The notes: generated from the letters alone by a model not told the origin. Counted from the stretch's first letter, positions 36,041-44,259 are shown. The stretch: 64,000 nt of DNA from an uncultured Roseobacter sp. (GCF_947492555.1 NZ_CANLNE010000003.1:434001-498000); one strand, 5' to 3'. Numbers and translations are program-made.

Positions 36041-36818
36041 GACCCTGACGATTGAGACAGATTTGCGTGGCGTGGCGACACTGACGTTGAACCGGCCGGA
36101 AAAGCATAATGCGATGTCGGCGCAGATGCTGGCGGACCTGACACAGGCGGCCGCCGATCTGGGCGCGGATGAAGCGGTGCGTGTTGTTGTTCTGACGGGC
36201 GCGGGCAAGAGCTTCTGCGCGGGCGGCGACCTTGCGTGGATGGCCGCTCAGCGCGAGATGGATGCGGAGACACGATCCGCAGAGGCACGCAAACTGGCGA
36301 CGATGCTGGGCGCGCTCAACGCCTTGCCGAAACCGCTGATCGGCGCGGTGCAGGGCAATGCCTTTGGCGGCGGGGTGGGCATGGCCTGCGTCTGTGATGC
36401 GGCCATTGCAGTCGACAGCGCCAAGTTCGGTTTCACCGAAACCCGGTTGGGCATCATCCCCGCGACCATCGGACCCTATGTTCTGGCCCGCATGGGCGAG
36501 GGCCGCGCGCGACGGGTCTTCATGTCGGCGCGGATTTTTGGCGCGGCAGAGGCGGCAGAATTGGGTATTCTGGCCCGCGTTGTGCCTGCCAAGGCACTGG
36601 CCGAGGCGGTGGAGGCGGAGGTACAGCCCTATCTCGCCTGCGCGCCCGGCGCGGTAGCAGCGGCCAAGCAGCTGGCCCGCGATCTGGGACCGCGCATTGA
36701 CGAGGCGGTGGTCGATCACACGATCACTGCTCTTGCCGCGCGTTGGGAGACCGAGGAGGCCGCCGAAGGCATCGGTGCGTTTTTCGACAAGCGCACGCCG
36801 GGGTGGGCCGTGGGCTAA
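36033..36818 (+). CDS. liuC: Enoyl-CoA hydratase, probably methylglutaconyl-CoA hydratase
   Basis: 261 residues of the crotonase fold. GAGKSFCAGGDLAWM supplies the oxyanion hole. GGGVGMACVCDAAIA and FTETRLGIIPATIGPYVL follow, with the candidate catalytic Glu in the last. IIPATIGPYV is typical of LiuC-type hydratases, which add water to 3-methylglutaconyl-CoA to give HMG-CoA. Position after hmgL supports this. The ATG at 36033 has GGAG at good spacing and overlaps the previous stop. Confidence 0.92.
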   Translation: MFETLTIETDLRGVATLTLNRPEKHNAMSAQMLADLTQAAADLGADEAVRVVVLTGAGKSFCAGGDLAWMAAQREMDAETRSAEARKLATMLGALNALPKPLIGAVQGNAFGGGVGMACVCDAAIAVDSAKFGFTETRLGIIPATIGPYVLARMGEGRARRVFMSARIFGAAEAAELGILARVVPAKALAEAVEAEVQPYLACAPGAVAAAKQLARDLGPRIDEAVVDHTITALAARWETEEAAEGIGAFFDKRTPGWAVG

Positions 36819-36915
36819 CTTTGGGCGCAGGACGCTTTCCCGGAGTGAGCAGCAGATGTCGCTACGCGGACAACATGCCGTTAAGGTCTTCTGGGTAAAC
36901 GACCGCGTTGCGCGG

Positions 36916-37497
36916 TTAGCTGTCACACCCATTGTGACGTCGCCACATTTCTGCGTTATGACCTTCAGGGATCTTTGCGCAGGGGTCATTGGTGTAGCCA
37001 CGCAGGTCGTTGTATTGTGCGACTTGCGCAGCACTAAGGACTTCCAGCGTCTCAAGATGACGCGACAAGTGTACAAATCGGAGATTGCTGCGCGCTTGAC
37101 CGGCGGCATTGACCAAAACCTCCAACTCGGCAGCATCAAGCCCTCCGTTTGAGAAGGCTGTATCCAAAGCGCGTTCCGATGCGATGAAAACCGCTCCCGC
37201 GGCAATGGCTTCGGCTTGCATTGCCCCGAAGATGTCCTCCACGCGCGCGCGCTGCTTCGATGACAAACCCAGGTCTTCCGCAAGCTCCAAAACGTGCGCT
37301 GGCCCCGGATGCCCGTTCAATTCGGCGGCAAGCGCAAAACCCCAACCACGTCCCGCTTCGAGATCGGCAATATCGCTCTCTGACAGGGTTGCGATGTCCC
37401 GGGAGTCCAGCCCCGCATAAGGCGTATGGCTGTCATCGGCGAGAACGGGGGTGCTCAACACTGACGCCGCGAACCCAATAACAATGTGTCTTCTCAT
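36916..37497 (-). CDS. Periplasmic Spy/CpxP-like protein
   Basis: 193 residues. The signal peptide MRRHIVIGFAASVLSTPVLA is followed by YAGLDSRDIATLSESDIADLEAGRGWGFALAAELNG. A helical region then has LGLSSKQRARVEDIFGAMQAEAI and LSAAQVAQYNDLRGY, the LTxxQ-like repeats of Spy/CpxP/heavy-metal-sensor proteins. Such proteins are periplasmic chaperones or metal-stress sensors. The C-terminus is rich in His, Asn and Cys (EMWRRHNGCDS). It is divergent from the Crp-type regulator at 37564 and near the copper genes, which suggests envelope or metal stress. Confidence 0.78.
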   Translation of the reverse strand: MRRHIVIGFAASVLSTPVLADDSHTPYAGLDSRDIATLSESDIADLEAGRGWGFALAAELNGHPGPAHVLELAEDLGLSSKQRARVEDIFGAMQAEAIAAGAVFIASERALDTAFSNGGLDAAELEVLVNAAGQARSNLRFVHLSRHLETLEVLSAAQVAQYNDLRGYTNDPCAKIPEGHNAEMWRRHNGCDS

Positions 37498-37544
37498 GAT
37501 CCGATCCCGTTTTCATAGAACTTCTCATGGCGCGCGCCGCTCAC

Positions 37545-37562
37545 ACATGATTATGATCATGT
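37545..37562. promoter_or_regulatory. FNR/CRP-type palindrome touching the regulator start codon
   Basis: ACATGAT-TATG-ATCATGT is a perfect inverted repeat with 7-base arms and a 4-base centre. Its inner ATGAT-N4-ATCAT has the geometry of FNR sites (TTGAT-N4-ATCAA). It ends one base before the ATG of the Crp-type gene and lies 48 bases from the divergent Spy-like gene start. Autoregulation is the simplest reading. Confidence 0.6.
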
Positions 37563-37563
37563 C

Positions 37564-38094
37564 ATGGACGATTTTCTGAAAGCGCTTTTTGACCATGGGG
37601 AACCAATGGAAATGGATGCCGGCGCTTATCTGTTTCACGCGGGTGACCCGGTGCGCTTTGTACATCTCGTTGAGACAGGCGGCGTTCATCTGGAACGGAC
37701 GCAGATCAGTGGCCAAGTCATGTGCTTTCAAAGAGCGCGTCCGGGTGACATCCTCGCGGAGGCTTCGATTTATGCCGCAGCCTATCACTGCGACGCCAAG
37801 GTGATCGAACCGGCGCGCCTGGGAAAGCTTCGCGTCGGGCGTCTGATGGAAACGCTGGAGGCTGATCCTGAGACATCAACGGCTTGGGCTGCACATTTGG
37901 CACGGACCGTGCAAACGACCCGCCTGCTTGCGGAAATCAGAGGGTTGAAGACGGTCGAACAGCGCCTTGATGCCTGGATTGATCACAATGGCGCACTGCC
38001 CGCGAAGGGTCATTGGCAAACCGTGGCGCAGGAATTGGCGGTCACGCCAGAGGCCCTTTACCGCGAAATCGCGCGCCGCCGCAGCGCGCGGTGA
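37564..38094 (+). CDS. Crp/Fnr-family transcriptional regulator
   Basis: 176 residues, shorter than typical Crp (about 210-230). The cyclic-nucleotide-binding-like beta-roll covers about residues 15-115 (YLFHAGDPVRFVHLVETGGVHL, RARPGDILAEASIYA). A shortened helix-turn-helix follows (GHWQTVAQELAVTPEALYREIARRR). No FNR cluster Cys pattern is present. No Shine-Dalgarno fits the ATG at 37564, where the palindrome sits instead, so it may be leaderless or start at ATG 37606 behind GGGGA. It converges on the cytochrome gene. Confidence 0.85.
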   Translation: MDDFLKALFDHGEPMEMDAGAYLFHAGDPVRFVHLVETGGVHLERTQISGQVMCFQRARPGDILAEASIYAAAYHCDAKVIEPARLGKLRVGRLMETLEADPETSTAWAAHLARTVQTTRLLAEIRGLKTVEQRLDAWIDHNGALPAKGHWQTVAQELAVTPEALYREIARRRSAR

Positions 38095-38111
38095 TCCGAA
38101 AGCCGCACGAC

Positions 38112-38570
38112 CTAGCGCTGAGCTTCATCCTGCGCCGTGACTTGTGCCTGGTGCGCACGTTCCCGCTCCGGCCACTGCGTTTTGATCCATTCGAGGACGT
38201 CGCGCAGTTCATCCTCGGAATAGGTGTCTCCGAAGCCCGGCATGTTGCTTTCATAGCCTCTGCCGACGACCGCGGCCGTGCCACGCATGGTGATGTCCAA
38301 AAGCACCCGGTCGGAGTGGTGCCACGTGTGACCGGTCGCATCATGCGGTGGTGCTGGCAGCCTGCCATCCGGTCCGGGGGATCGCCAGTTCGGCTCGCCT
38401 TGCAGATTTGCGCCATGGCAGGCGGCACAAGCCTCCGCATAGATCGCTTCTCTGCGGGCCAGGTTCGGTTGATCGCTCACAGCAAGCGGCACCGACCCGC
38501 CCGTCAGAAGCACTCCGGAGAGTGCGACCAGCAACAGCAAAGCGCCAGATAACATGATCCATTTCCTCAT
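38112..38570 (-). CDS. Membrane-anchored cytochrome c (single heme)
   Basis: 152 residues. An N-terminal uncleaved helix or signal (MLSGALLLLVALSGVLLTGG) is followed by a class I cytochrome c domain. CAACH binds heme near residue 50, and a distal Met lies in SNMPGFGDTYSEDELRDVLEWIK. It is exported and probably takes electrons in the periplasm. Its gene is fired from a CueR-type site that mirrors the one of the copper operon, so it belongs to the copper response, perhaps accepting electrons from cuprous oxidation. The start at 38570 is chosen for the helix; GAGAGG lies upstream. Confidence 0.88.
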   Translation of the reverse strand: MRKWIMLSGALLLLVALSGVLLTGGSVPLAVSDQPNLARREAIYAEACAACHGANLQGEPNWRSPGPDGRLPAPPHDATGHTWHHSDRVLLDITMRGTAAVVGRGYESNMPGFGDTYSEDELRDVLEWIKTQWPERERAHQAQVTAQDEAQR

Positions 38571-38676
38571 TCCGCGGATACCTCTCACTGTGTTCTCGGG
38601 TTTGTACATCTGGGCTCGGCGGTCGCGGCGCACGCTCCCATGACGTTTTGAACTCTGACTACAGCTCGTAATGCGA

Positions 38677-38698
38677 CCTCCAGTTGCTGGAAGGTCAA
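38677..38698 (-). promoter_or_regulatory. CueR-type operator/promoter, leftward copy
   Basis: Read leftward it begins TTGACC (-35, 38698-38693) and continues TTCCAGCAACTGGAGG, a dyad of CCTTCCAG and CTGGAGG as bound by MerR-family copper sensors. CATTAC follows 19 bases after the -35, the long spacing typical of MerR-type promoters. It is an exact mirror copy of the site at 38713. Confidence 0.85.
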
Positions 38699-38712
38699 GC
38701 GGCATTTTGCTA

Positions 38713-38734
38713 TTGACCTTCCAGCAACTGGAGG
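38713..38734 (+). promoter_or_regulatory. CueR-type operator/promoter, rightward copy
   Basis: TTGACC (-35) followed by TTCCAGCAACTGGAGG, identical over 22 bases to the mirror site and separated from it by 14 bases. The -10 hexamer at the expected 19-base spacing (CACACA) is poor; AT-rich ACATATAT follows three bases later. It should drive copC-copD-oxidase-DUF411. Confidence 0.85.
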
Positions 38735-38853
38735 CTGCACACATATATTCGAAAGGCTTCCGGACCATAAGTCTCGGAGAAGTGTCATGTGCGAGCGATC
38801 TGCTTGCAAAGACGGCAACTTTGTCGTGCGGAATCGAAGAAGGAAGTTTCAAA

Positions 38854-39201
38854 GTGAAACGCGAACTCACGGCGATCGCCATCCTCCTATCTCTGAGCGG
38901 GGCGGCGGCTGCGCATTCCGAAAAGGAGGGCACGACGCCGGTTCACGGTGCACAACTGACCGAAACACCGGAAATGATCCACATGATCTTCGACGCCCCG
39001 ATGCGCATCACCATGGTGCGATTGGTCAATGCCGAAGGCTCCGAGATGCCCATGGAGCGTGAAACCGGGCTGGAGCCAACACTTGAGTTCCACGCGGAGC
39101 CGGAACCACTGGCACCGGGAAATTATACCGTGGAGTGGCGCGGTCTGGCCTCGGACGGTCATGCCATGCAAGGCAGCTTCTCCTTCAAGTTGGCGAACTG
39201 A
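38854..39201 (+). CDS. copC: CopC-family periplasmic copper-binding protein
   Basis: 115 residues. The signal peptide MKRELTAIAILLSLSGAAA ends in AAAHSEKEG, where the new N-terminal His is a typical CopC copper ligand. The beta-sandwich follows: TPVHGAQLTETPEMIHMIFDAPM, ending in the conserved YTVEWRGLASDGHAMQGSFSF with the ligand His near the C-terminus. GTG at 38854 is chosen since AAGGAAG precedes it and it begins the signal peptide. It delivers or buffers Cu(II) for CopD, encoded next. Confidence 0.92.
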   Translation: MKRELTAIAILLSLSGAAAAHSEKEGTTPVHGAQLTETPEMIHMIFDAPMRITMVRLVNAEGSEMPMERETGLEPTLEFHAEPEPLAPGNYTVEWRGLASDGHAMQGSFSFKLAN

Positions 39202-39258
39202 CCCGTGATGCTGGCAACCCTCGCCATTGCCGACAGCGTCACATAGCTGTCGATCATC

Positions 39259-40167
39259 GTGAAGGCGTTTGCCTACGCGGCAACGCTGGTTGCTGTCGGC
39301 AGTGTGTTGGTGGTCATATCCTTGCGCGACCTGAGTGAGGATGGACGCGTGGCTCTTCGTCGAACGGCGGTTCTGTCAGCGTTCGCAGCAGCCATCTTTA
39401 CCGGGCTGCGTCTTCCTGTGCGGGCAAGCTTCCTCATCGGCGGGACATGGGACGGTGCGATAGATCCCATGATCCTCGGAATGGTGGCGGAGAGCCCGCT
39501 TGGAACAAGTGCGGCTGTGCGTCTTACGGGGCTTGCGCTCATTTTCTGTATCCTGTGGCGCGCGCGGGCTGGCCACATCCTCGCACTTGTGGGCGCATTT
39601 CTTGCGTCCGCCTCCTTTGCGCTCCGCGGTCACGCGCTCGGCGAGCCGCAGGTGATCCTTGGCGGGCTCATCACCTTGCACATACTGTGCCTCGCTTTCT
39701 GGGTCGGCGCCTTCGCGCCGCTCCTGCGTGCGACACGGCGCGACCCACCCGCAAGCGCGGGAGCCTTGGCACATGAGTTCGGTCGCCGGGCGCTGTGGGT
39801 TGTCGGCCTGCTCGTCGTTGCGGGTGGGCTGGTCCTTATGCTTCTGGGTGCTGTGACACCCTCCGCTCTGTCCAGCCCCTACGGCCAGATGTTTGCGATC
39901 AAGCTCGTTCTCTTTGCGGGGGTCCTGTCTCTGGCTGCAGTGAACAAATTGAAACTGACACCTGAGCTTCTGGCATCGACGCCGGGCACGCGCAGGCGGC
40001 TCCGCCGATCAATTGGTTTTGAAGTGGCGCTTGTGGCCGGTATCCTGATCACGACCGCAGCGCTCACCACTGTTTCATCGCCACGCGGCGACGGAGAGAG
40101 CGAACAGGCCTCATTGGACACGCGACCGGCTGCGCCGGCGCGTCACACGTTTGGAGACGCTTCATGA
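39259..40167 (+). CDS. copD: CopD-family copper import/export membrane protein
   Basis: 302 residues with about eight membrane helices. The C-terminal CopD domain includes TLHILCLAFWVGAFAPLL, with a His in a helix, and SPYGQMFAIKLVLFAGVLSLAAVNKLKL, both characteristic. It is thought to move copper across the inner membrane with CopC. The start GTG at 39259 is the first usable codon after an in-frame stop region; its ribosome site is weak. The last four bases overlap the oxidase gene. Confidence 0.9.
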   Translation: MKAFAYAATLVAVGSVLVVISLRDLSEDGRVALRRTAVLSAFAAAIFTGLRLPVRASFLIGGTWDGAIDPMILGMVAESPLGTSAAVRLTGLALIFCILWRARAGHILALVGAFLASASFALRGHALGEPQVILGGLITLHILCLAFWVGAFAPLLRATRRDPPASAGALAHEFGRRALWVVGLLVVAGGLVLMLLGAVTPSALSSPYGQMFAIKLVLFAGVLSLAAVNKLKLTPELLASTPGTRRRLRRSIGFEVALVAGILITTAALTTVSSPRGDGESEQASLDTRPAAPARHTFGDAS

Positions 40168-41552
40168 CACGTCTTAACCGCAGGCAATTCCATCAATCCG
40201 TCTTGGCGTCTGCAGCTGCCGCATCTCTGCCGAGCTTTGCGCGTGCAGAAGCCACGCCAATCCTAAATGCCCGGGAAGGCAGCGCGCGGCTTGCACCGGC
40301 CGAGTATCCGGAGACGCGCATATGGGGCTATGACGGCCTGACACCCGGCCCGATCCTAAGAGCGCGCCAGGGGGAAAGGATGACGCGGATGTTCCGGAAT
40401 GACCTTCCGCAGGCCTCAACCGTGCACTGGCACGGTATCCGCATCGAAAACGCCATGGACGGTGTGGCTGGCATGACGCAACCCGCTGTCGAGCCGGGTG
40501 CAGACTTCCTCTACGACTTTGCGCTGCCGGATGCAGGCACCTACTGGTACCACCCACACAATCGAACCTACGAGCAGATGGCGCGTGGCCTTTACGGTGC
40601 GCTGATTGTCGATGAGCAAACCGGAACGCCGGAGGTCGATCTTGACGAGGTGCTCCTGCTCGACGACTGGCGCCTGACGGATGAGGCCCAGATCGCGGAC
40701 GGCTTTGGCAATATGCATGATTGGTCCCATGGCGGACGGATCGGTAACTGGATCACGGTGAATGGCGATGGGGCTTGGTCGCGAGAGGTTCCGCGGTATG
40801 CGCGGATGCGCCTTCGTCTGATCAACACTGCAAATGCGCGGATTTTCTCGCTTGAAACGAAGGGCCTGGAAGGTTGGGTCGTCGCGCTTGATGGCATGCC
40901 GTTGGAGGCACCGCAGCCATTGGGAGACCTCACCCTTGCGCCAGCGCAGCGGGCGGACCTGATCGTCGATGTGGTCGCGGATGAGGGCGAGGAGGCCTTC
41001 CTTGTGAGCTTTGAACGCGACGGCGGTTATGCCATCGCGGCCTTCCCGGTTGGCGGTGCTGCTCGACAGACGCGCCGCGCCGCGCCGGACGCTCTCCCGC
41101 CAAATCCGGTGCCCGCACTCGGAGACCTTGAAACCGCCCGACACGCGGATCTGCGCATGGAAGGCGGCGCAATGGGCGGCATGCGTGGTGCGATGATGGG
41201 CGGTCGGATGATGGACATGCGTGACATGGCCGCCCAGGGCAAGGTCTGGGCCTTCAACGGCATGGCGGATATGGGTGATACGTCGTTGATCGACGCCGAC
41301 CTTGGCGAGACCGTGCGGATCACCATGACCAACGACACTGCCTGGCCACACGGGATGCATTTGCACGGGCATCATTTCCGGCAGATCGCTTCGGACGGGT
41401 CCTCAGGCCCATTACGTGACACGATTTTGATGAACCGCGGCGAAACGGTCGAGATCGCCTTCGTTGCGGACAATCCTGGCGACTGGCTTTTGCATTGCCA
41501 TATGCTGGAGCATTCCGCCGGCGGGATGATGACGTGGCTGCGTGTCTCATAA
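40164..41552 (+). CDS. Multicopper oxidase (CopA/CueO-like), Tat-exported
   Basis: 462 residues. The twin-arginine signal NRRQFHQSVLASAAAASLP ends near ARA. Copper-site motifs are HWHGIRIE, YWYHPH, WPHGMHLHGHHF, and HCHMLEHSAGGM with the T1 Cys. A Met-rich stretch at about residues 332-355 (GAMGGMRGAMMGGRMMDMRDM) is like the substrate-Cu(I) region of CueO/PcoA. It probably oxidises toxic Cu(I) to Cu(II) in the periplasm. ATGA overlap with copD. Confidence 0.94.
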   Translation: MTRLNRRQFHQSVLASAAAASLPSFARAEATPILNAREGSARLAPAEYPETRIWGYDGLTPGPILRARQGERMTRMFRNDLPQASTVHWHGIRIENAMDGVAGMTQPAVEPGADFLYDFALPDAGTYWYHPHNRTYEQMARGLYGALIVDEQTGTPEVDLDEVLLLDDWRLTDEAQIADGFGNMHDWSHGGRIGNWITVNGDGAWSREVPRYARMRLRLINTANARIFSLETKGLEGWVVALDGMPLEAPQPLGDLTLAPAQRADLIVDVVADEGEEAFLVSFERDGGYAIAAFPVGGAARQTRRAAPDALPPNPVPALGDLETARHADLRMEGGAMGGMRGAMMGGRMMDMRDMAAQGKVWAFNGMADMGDTSLIDADLGETVRITMTNDTAWPHGMHLHGHHFRQIASDGSSGPLRDTILMNRGETVEIAFVADNPGDWLLHCHMLEHSAGGMMTWLRVS

Positions 41553-41592
41553 CGGACAGCGCTAAGGACAATTGAGAAAGGAAGTACGGCAC

Positions 41593-42054
41593 ATGAATCG
41601 CAGAAACTTCATCCTCACCGGCCTCGCCTCAGGCATTGGCGCGGCTGCGCTGGCCCGCCCAACGCTGGCGATGTCTGGGCAAATGGAGGTCTTCAAAACA
41701 CCGACATGCGGCTGCTGCTCAGCTTGGGTCGACCACATCGCCCGCGCGGGGTTCAATGTCACTGCACGCGACGTCGATCAGGAAACGCTTTGGACAATTA
41801 AAGATCGCGCAAACATTACACCAGAGTTGAGCTCTTGCCATACTGCCTTCATCGAGGGGTATTTCGTCGAGGGCCACGTACCTGCAGAAGACGTCCAGCG
41901 ATTACTGTCGGAGCGCCCGGACGCAATTGGCTTAACAGTACCGGGCATGCCAATCGGTTCGCCGGGCATGGAGATGGGTAACCAACGCGATGCCTATGAC
42001 ACCTTGCTCGCCTTGCATGACGGCTCGGTCGAAGTGTTTATGAGCCACGCTTAG
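41593..42054 (+). CDS. DUF411 metal-binding protein, Tat-exported
   Basis: 153 residues. The Tat signal NRRNFILTGLASGIGAAAL is followed by the DUF411 domain: VFKTPTCGCCSAWVDHI with a CxCC-type site, then SSCHTAFIEGYFVEGHVPAEDV, VPGMPIGSPGMEMG, and an end rich in Met and His. DUF411 proteins accompany copper and silver resistance operons. AAGGAAG lies before the ATG at 41593. It is the last gene of the copper operon. Confidence 0.9.
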   Translation: MNRRNFILTGLASGIGAAALARPTLAMSGQMEVFKTPTCGCCSAWVDHIARAGFNVTARDVDQETLWTIKDRANITPELSSCHTAFIEGYFVEGHVPAEDVQRLLSERPDAIGLTVPGMPIGSPGMEMGNQRDAYDTLLALHDGSVEVFMSHA

Positions 42055-42349
42055 CTTAGCTCGACATGGGACAAACGAGAGCTGGATATCTGGATCAAGG
42101 ATTTCAGGTCGAGCTGCTGCGTTGTGAGGTAGCCTTTTTTCGCCCAATGTCTGCTTTCGTTCCGACGCTACCGTTTATGCGGGGCGCAGCAAGTGGGAGG
42201 TAACCTGCAGGCGGTAGTTGCTTGGAAACGCGCATACCTTAACGGGGTGCCGGCATTGCAGACAAAGCCGCAGCTCATGATGGACCGGTGAACGACTGCA
42301 TTCGGTATTGCCCTCCAGTTCCATCAAATTACTGCGGCAGCTTCAAAAC
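42055..42349. other. Non-coding gap between the copper operon and DUF1330 gene
   Basis: I see no convincing gene. Perfect 8-base arms AGCTCGAC (42058) and GTCGAGCT (42108) could fold with a long loop just after the DUF411 stop. The rest is mixed-composition sequence, perhaps the remains of a lost gene between two convergent units. Confidence 0.5.
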
Positions 42350-42643
42350 CTACCCTCTGCCGCCTTCTACAATCAGGAAGTCCGTTTCAGCGTTCGCCAT
42401 CCGGATATCCCGCGCTCTTTGGTATTCGGGTGACTGATAACAGGCCAGCGCCGTGTCGTAGTCCTGAAATTCCACCACAACATTTCTATCGCGCGGCGTG
42501 CCTTCCGGCGCTGTGTATTTGCCACCTCGAACCAAGAAACGCGCTTTAAACTTCTCGAACGCGGGTTTGGCCGCAGCCAGGTATGACGGGTAATTGTCAG
42601 CGTTCTTTACTGATACGCGTACGACCCAATATCCTTTAGACAT
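42350..42643 (-). CDS. DUF1330 family protein
   Basis: 97 residues of a ferredoxin-like dimeric alpha-beta barrel. It begins GYWVVRVSVKNADNYPSYLAA and has the conserved FLVRGGKYTAPEG and NVVVEFQDYDTALACYQSPEYQRA, which define DUF1330. The biochemical role is unknown. AAAGGAAA precedes the ATG. It follows the globin gene by 11 bases, so the two form a small operon. Confidence 0.9.
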   Translation of the reverse strand: MSKGYWVVRVSVKNADNYPSYLAAAKPAFEKFKARFLVRGGKYTAPEGTPRDRNVVVEFQDYDTALACYQSPEYQRARDIRMANAETDFLIVEGGRG

Positions 42644-42654
42644 AATATTTCCTT

Positions 42655-43113
42655 TCATCTCAATCCGTTGCGATAAGCTTGAACATAGTCGTCGCCCATT
42701 TCGGCACGGGCTGCGCCTTTGAGCATTTTTTGAGCAATCAGCCCATAAGCCGCCGCCCAAGCCTCTCGAACCTCGATCGACCAGATATCTGCAAGGCCCT
42801 TCTCAAGTGTCCAGAGCAAAGCCTTGCCGACCAGATCATAATGCTCTGGCTGAACGCCATATGTCGCATGCCGATGACCCAGCTCTTCCAAATCCCGGAA
42901 TAATGTGGCCGGGGCGTGAAGGTCAGCAATTGTGGCGGCGAGCATCTGAAGGAGCTTTCCTTTTTGTGCCGAAAGGTCAGCGTTCTCAAATAGTGCCTTT
43001 ACGCTCGGGTCGATCTCGAACAGCCGTTCGTAAAAGAGATCGGCGGCCACCTCGGCAATCGGCAGGACGTGCTGCCAAGTATCTTGTACAAGAATGATTT
43101 GCTCGCGTTGCAT
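42655..43113 (-). CDS. Single-domain bacterial globin
   Basis: 152 residues, matching Vitreoscilla-type hemoglobin or the globin part of flavohemoglobin. Likely heme-site residues are Tyr B10 in LFYERLF, Gln E7 in SAQKGKLLQM, and the proximal His in GHRHATYGV, followed by HYDLVGKALLWTLEKGL. It binds O2 or NO; no reductase domain is fused. It is divergent from a LysR gene, so oxygen- or NO-related control through that regulator is plausible. Confidence 0.93.
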   Translation of the reverse strand: MQREQIILVQDTWQHVLPIAEVAADLFYERLFEIDPSVKALFENADLSAQKGKLLQMLAATIADLHAPATLFRDLEELGHRHATYGVQPEHYDLVGKALLWTLEKGLADIWSIEVREAWAAAYGLIAQKMLKGAARAEMGDDYVQAYRNGLR

Positions 43114-43183
43114 CTTGCGGTCCTATCATTGTTTCGAACAACGACTGGAGCGTCGGCCCCAGCCAACACGCCATATAAGGGTT

Positions 43184-43214
43184 TCCTAACGCGACAAAAA
43201 ATGAATAATTAGGA
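43184..43214. promoter_or_regulatory. Inverted repeat in the globin-LysR intergenic region
   Basis: TCCTAA (43184) and TTAGGA (43209) flank an A-rich centre of 19 bases. It lies between the two divergent start codons and could be the LysR-regulator site. Confidence 0.35.
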
Positions 43215-43239
43215 TTGTTTTAATCTCCAGGAGAGATGG

Positions 43240-44097
43240 ATGGACCTGAGTGATTTGAGAATATTCACGGCGGTGGTGCGTGAGGGCGGGGTCACCAGAG
43301 CGGCGGAGCGCTTGAACCGCGTGCAATCCAATGTAACGACCCGCGTTCGTCAACTTGAAGATCGCCTGCAAACCAAGCTCTTCGATCGGCAGGGCAAACG
43401 GCTTATCCTGACGCCATCAGGCCGTGTGCTGCTCGACTACGCGGAACGGCTGCTTGCCCTGGCAAGCGAGGCGGAGGCTGCTTTGCATGATGATAACCCC
43501 AGAGGGTTATTTAGGTTGGGGTCGATGGAAAGCACCGCTGCGGTGCGTTTACCGGAACCGCTCTCGGTCTACACCGACCGCTTCCCCAATGTTGTTCTGG
43601 AAATGCGAACCGGAAACCCAACACAGCTGGCCACGGCTCTTCTTGCCGGCCACATCGACGCAGCTTTGGTCGCCGAACCCATAGCGGAAGCCAAGTTCGA
43701 TTGGATCGTCGCGTTCGAGGAAGAAACGGTGATCGTTACTTCACAGGATCATCCGCCCATCAATGAGAAGACCGATGCTCCCCGGGCCATGATTGTTTTT
43801 GAGCACGGATGCCCCCACCGGCGCCGATTAGAGGAATGGTACGCCCAGAGGAAGGATTTGCCTGAACGCACAATCGAGCTGGGATCATACCACGCGATGT
43901 TGGGATGCGTTCTAACCGGCATGGGCGCCGCGCTTGTGCCCCACAGTGTCATTTCGACCTTCCCAGAAAGCAAACGCCTGCGCGTGACACGATTGCCGGA
44001 GGGGCAAAACAAATTGCGAACGCTGATGATCTGGCCAAAGGGGGTCAAATCACCCAAGGTGGACGCGCTGCGCCAAGTGCTGCAAGAGACTTGCTAA
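43240..44097 (+). CDS. LysR-family transcriptional regulator
   Basis: 285 residues. The N-terminal winged HTH has DLSDLRIFTAVVREGGVTRAAERLNRVQSNVTTRVRQLEDRLQT. A periplasmic-binding-protein-like effector domain follows from about residue 90, with GSMESTAAVRLPEPL near its start. This resembles the GltC/YbhD subgroup that begins the effector domain with GSMES. The effector is unknown. CAGGAG precedes the ATG. The divergent globin-DUF1330 unit is the obvious target. Confidence 0.93.
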   Translation: MDLSDLRIFTAVVREGGVTRAAERLNRVQSNVTTRVRQLEDRLQTKLFDRQGKRLILTPSGRVLLDYAERLLALASEAEAALHDDNPRGLFRLGSMESTAAVRLPEPLSVYTDRFPNVVLEMRTGNPTQLATALLAGHIDAALVAEPIAEAKFDWIVAFEEETVIVTSQDHPPINEKTDAPRAMIVFEHGCPHRRRLEEWYAQRKDLPERTIELGSYHAMLGCVLTGMGAALVPHSVISTFPESKRLRVTRLPEGQNKLRTLMIWPKGVKSPKVDALRQVLQETC

Positions 44098-44259
44098 ACT
44101 TCGGTCCTGACCGGTGCATTCTCCCGGCAAATGATGGCACATGATGCCGAAAGCCTTTGAGCGCTTGGTTGCAAGCGGACATCTGCTGCAACCATCGCTC
44201 ACGTTCGTTATGGGCTCAAACCTGTCGCGAAAAGCCACTCCAAGGCTTAAATAGCGCGT

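Noticed and set aside
39207..39245. 12-codon frame (MLATLAIADSVT) between copC and copD
   Set aside because: Could be a leader peptide, but it has no Cys/His/Met cluster and no attenuator structure that I can see.
42058..42115. 8-base inverted arms after the DUF411 gene as a terminator
   Set aside because: The 42-base loop and lack of a T-run after the stem make termination unlikely.
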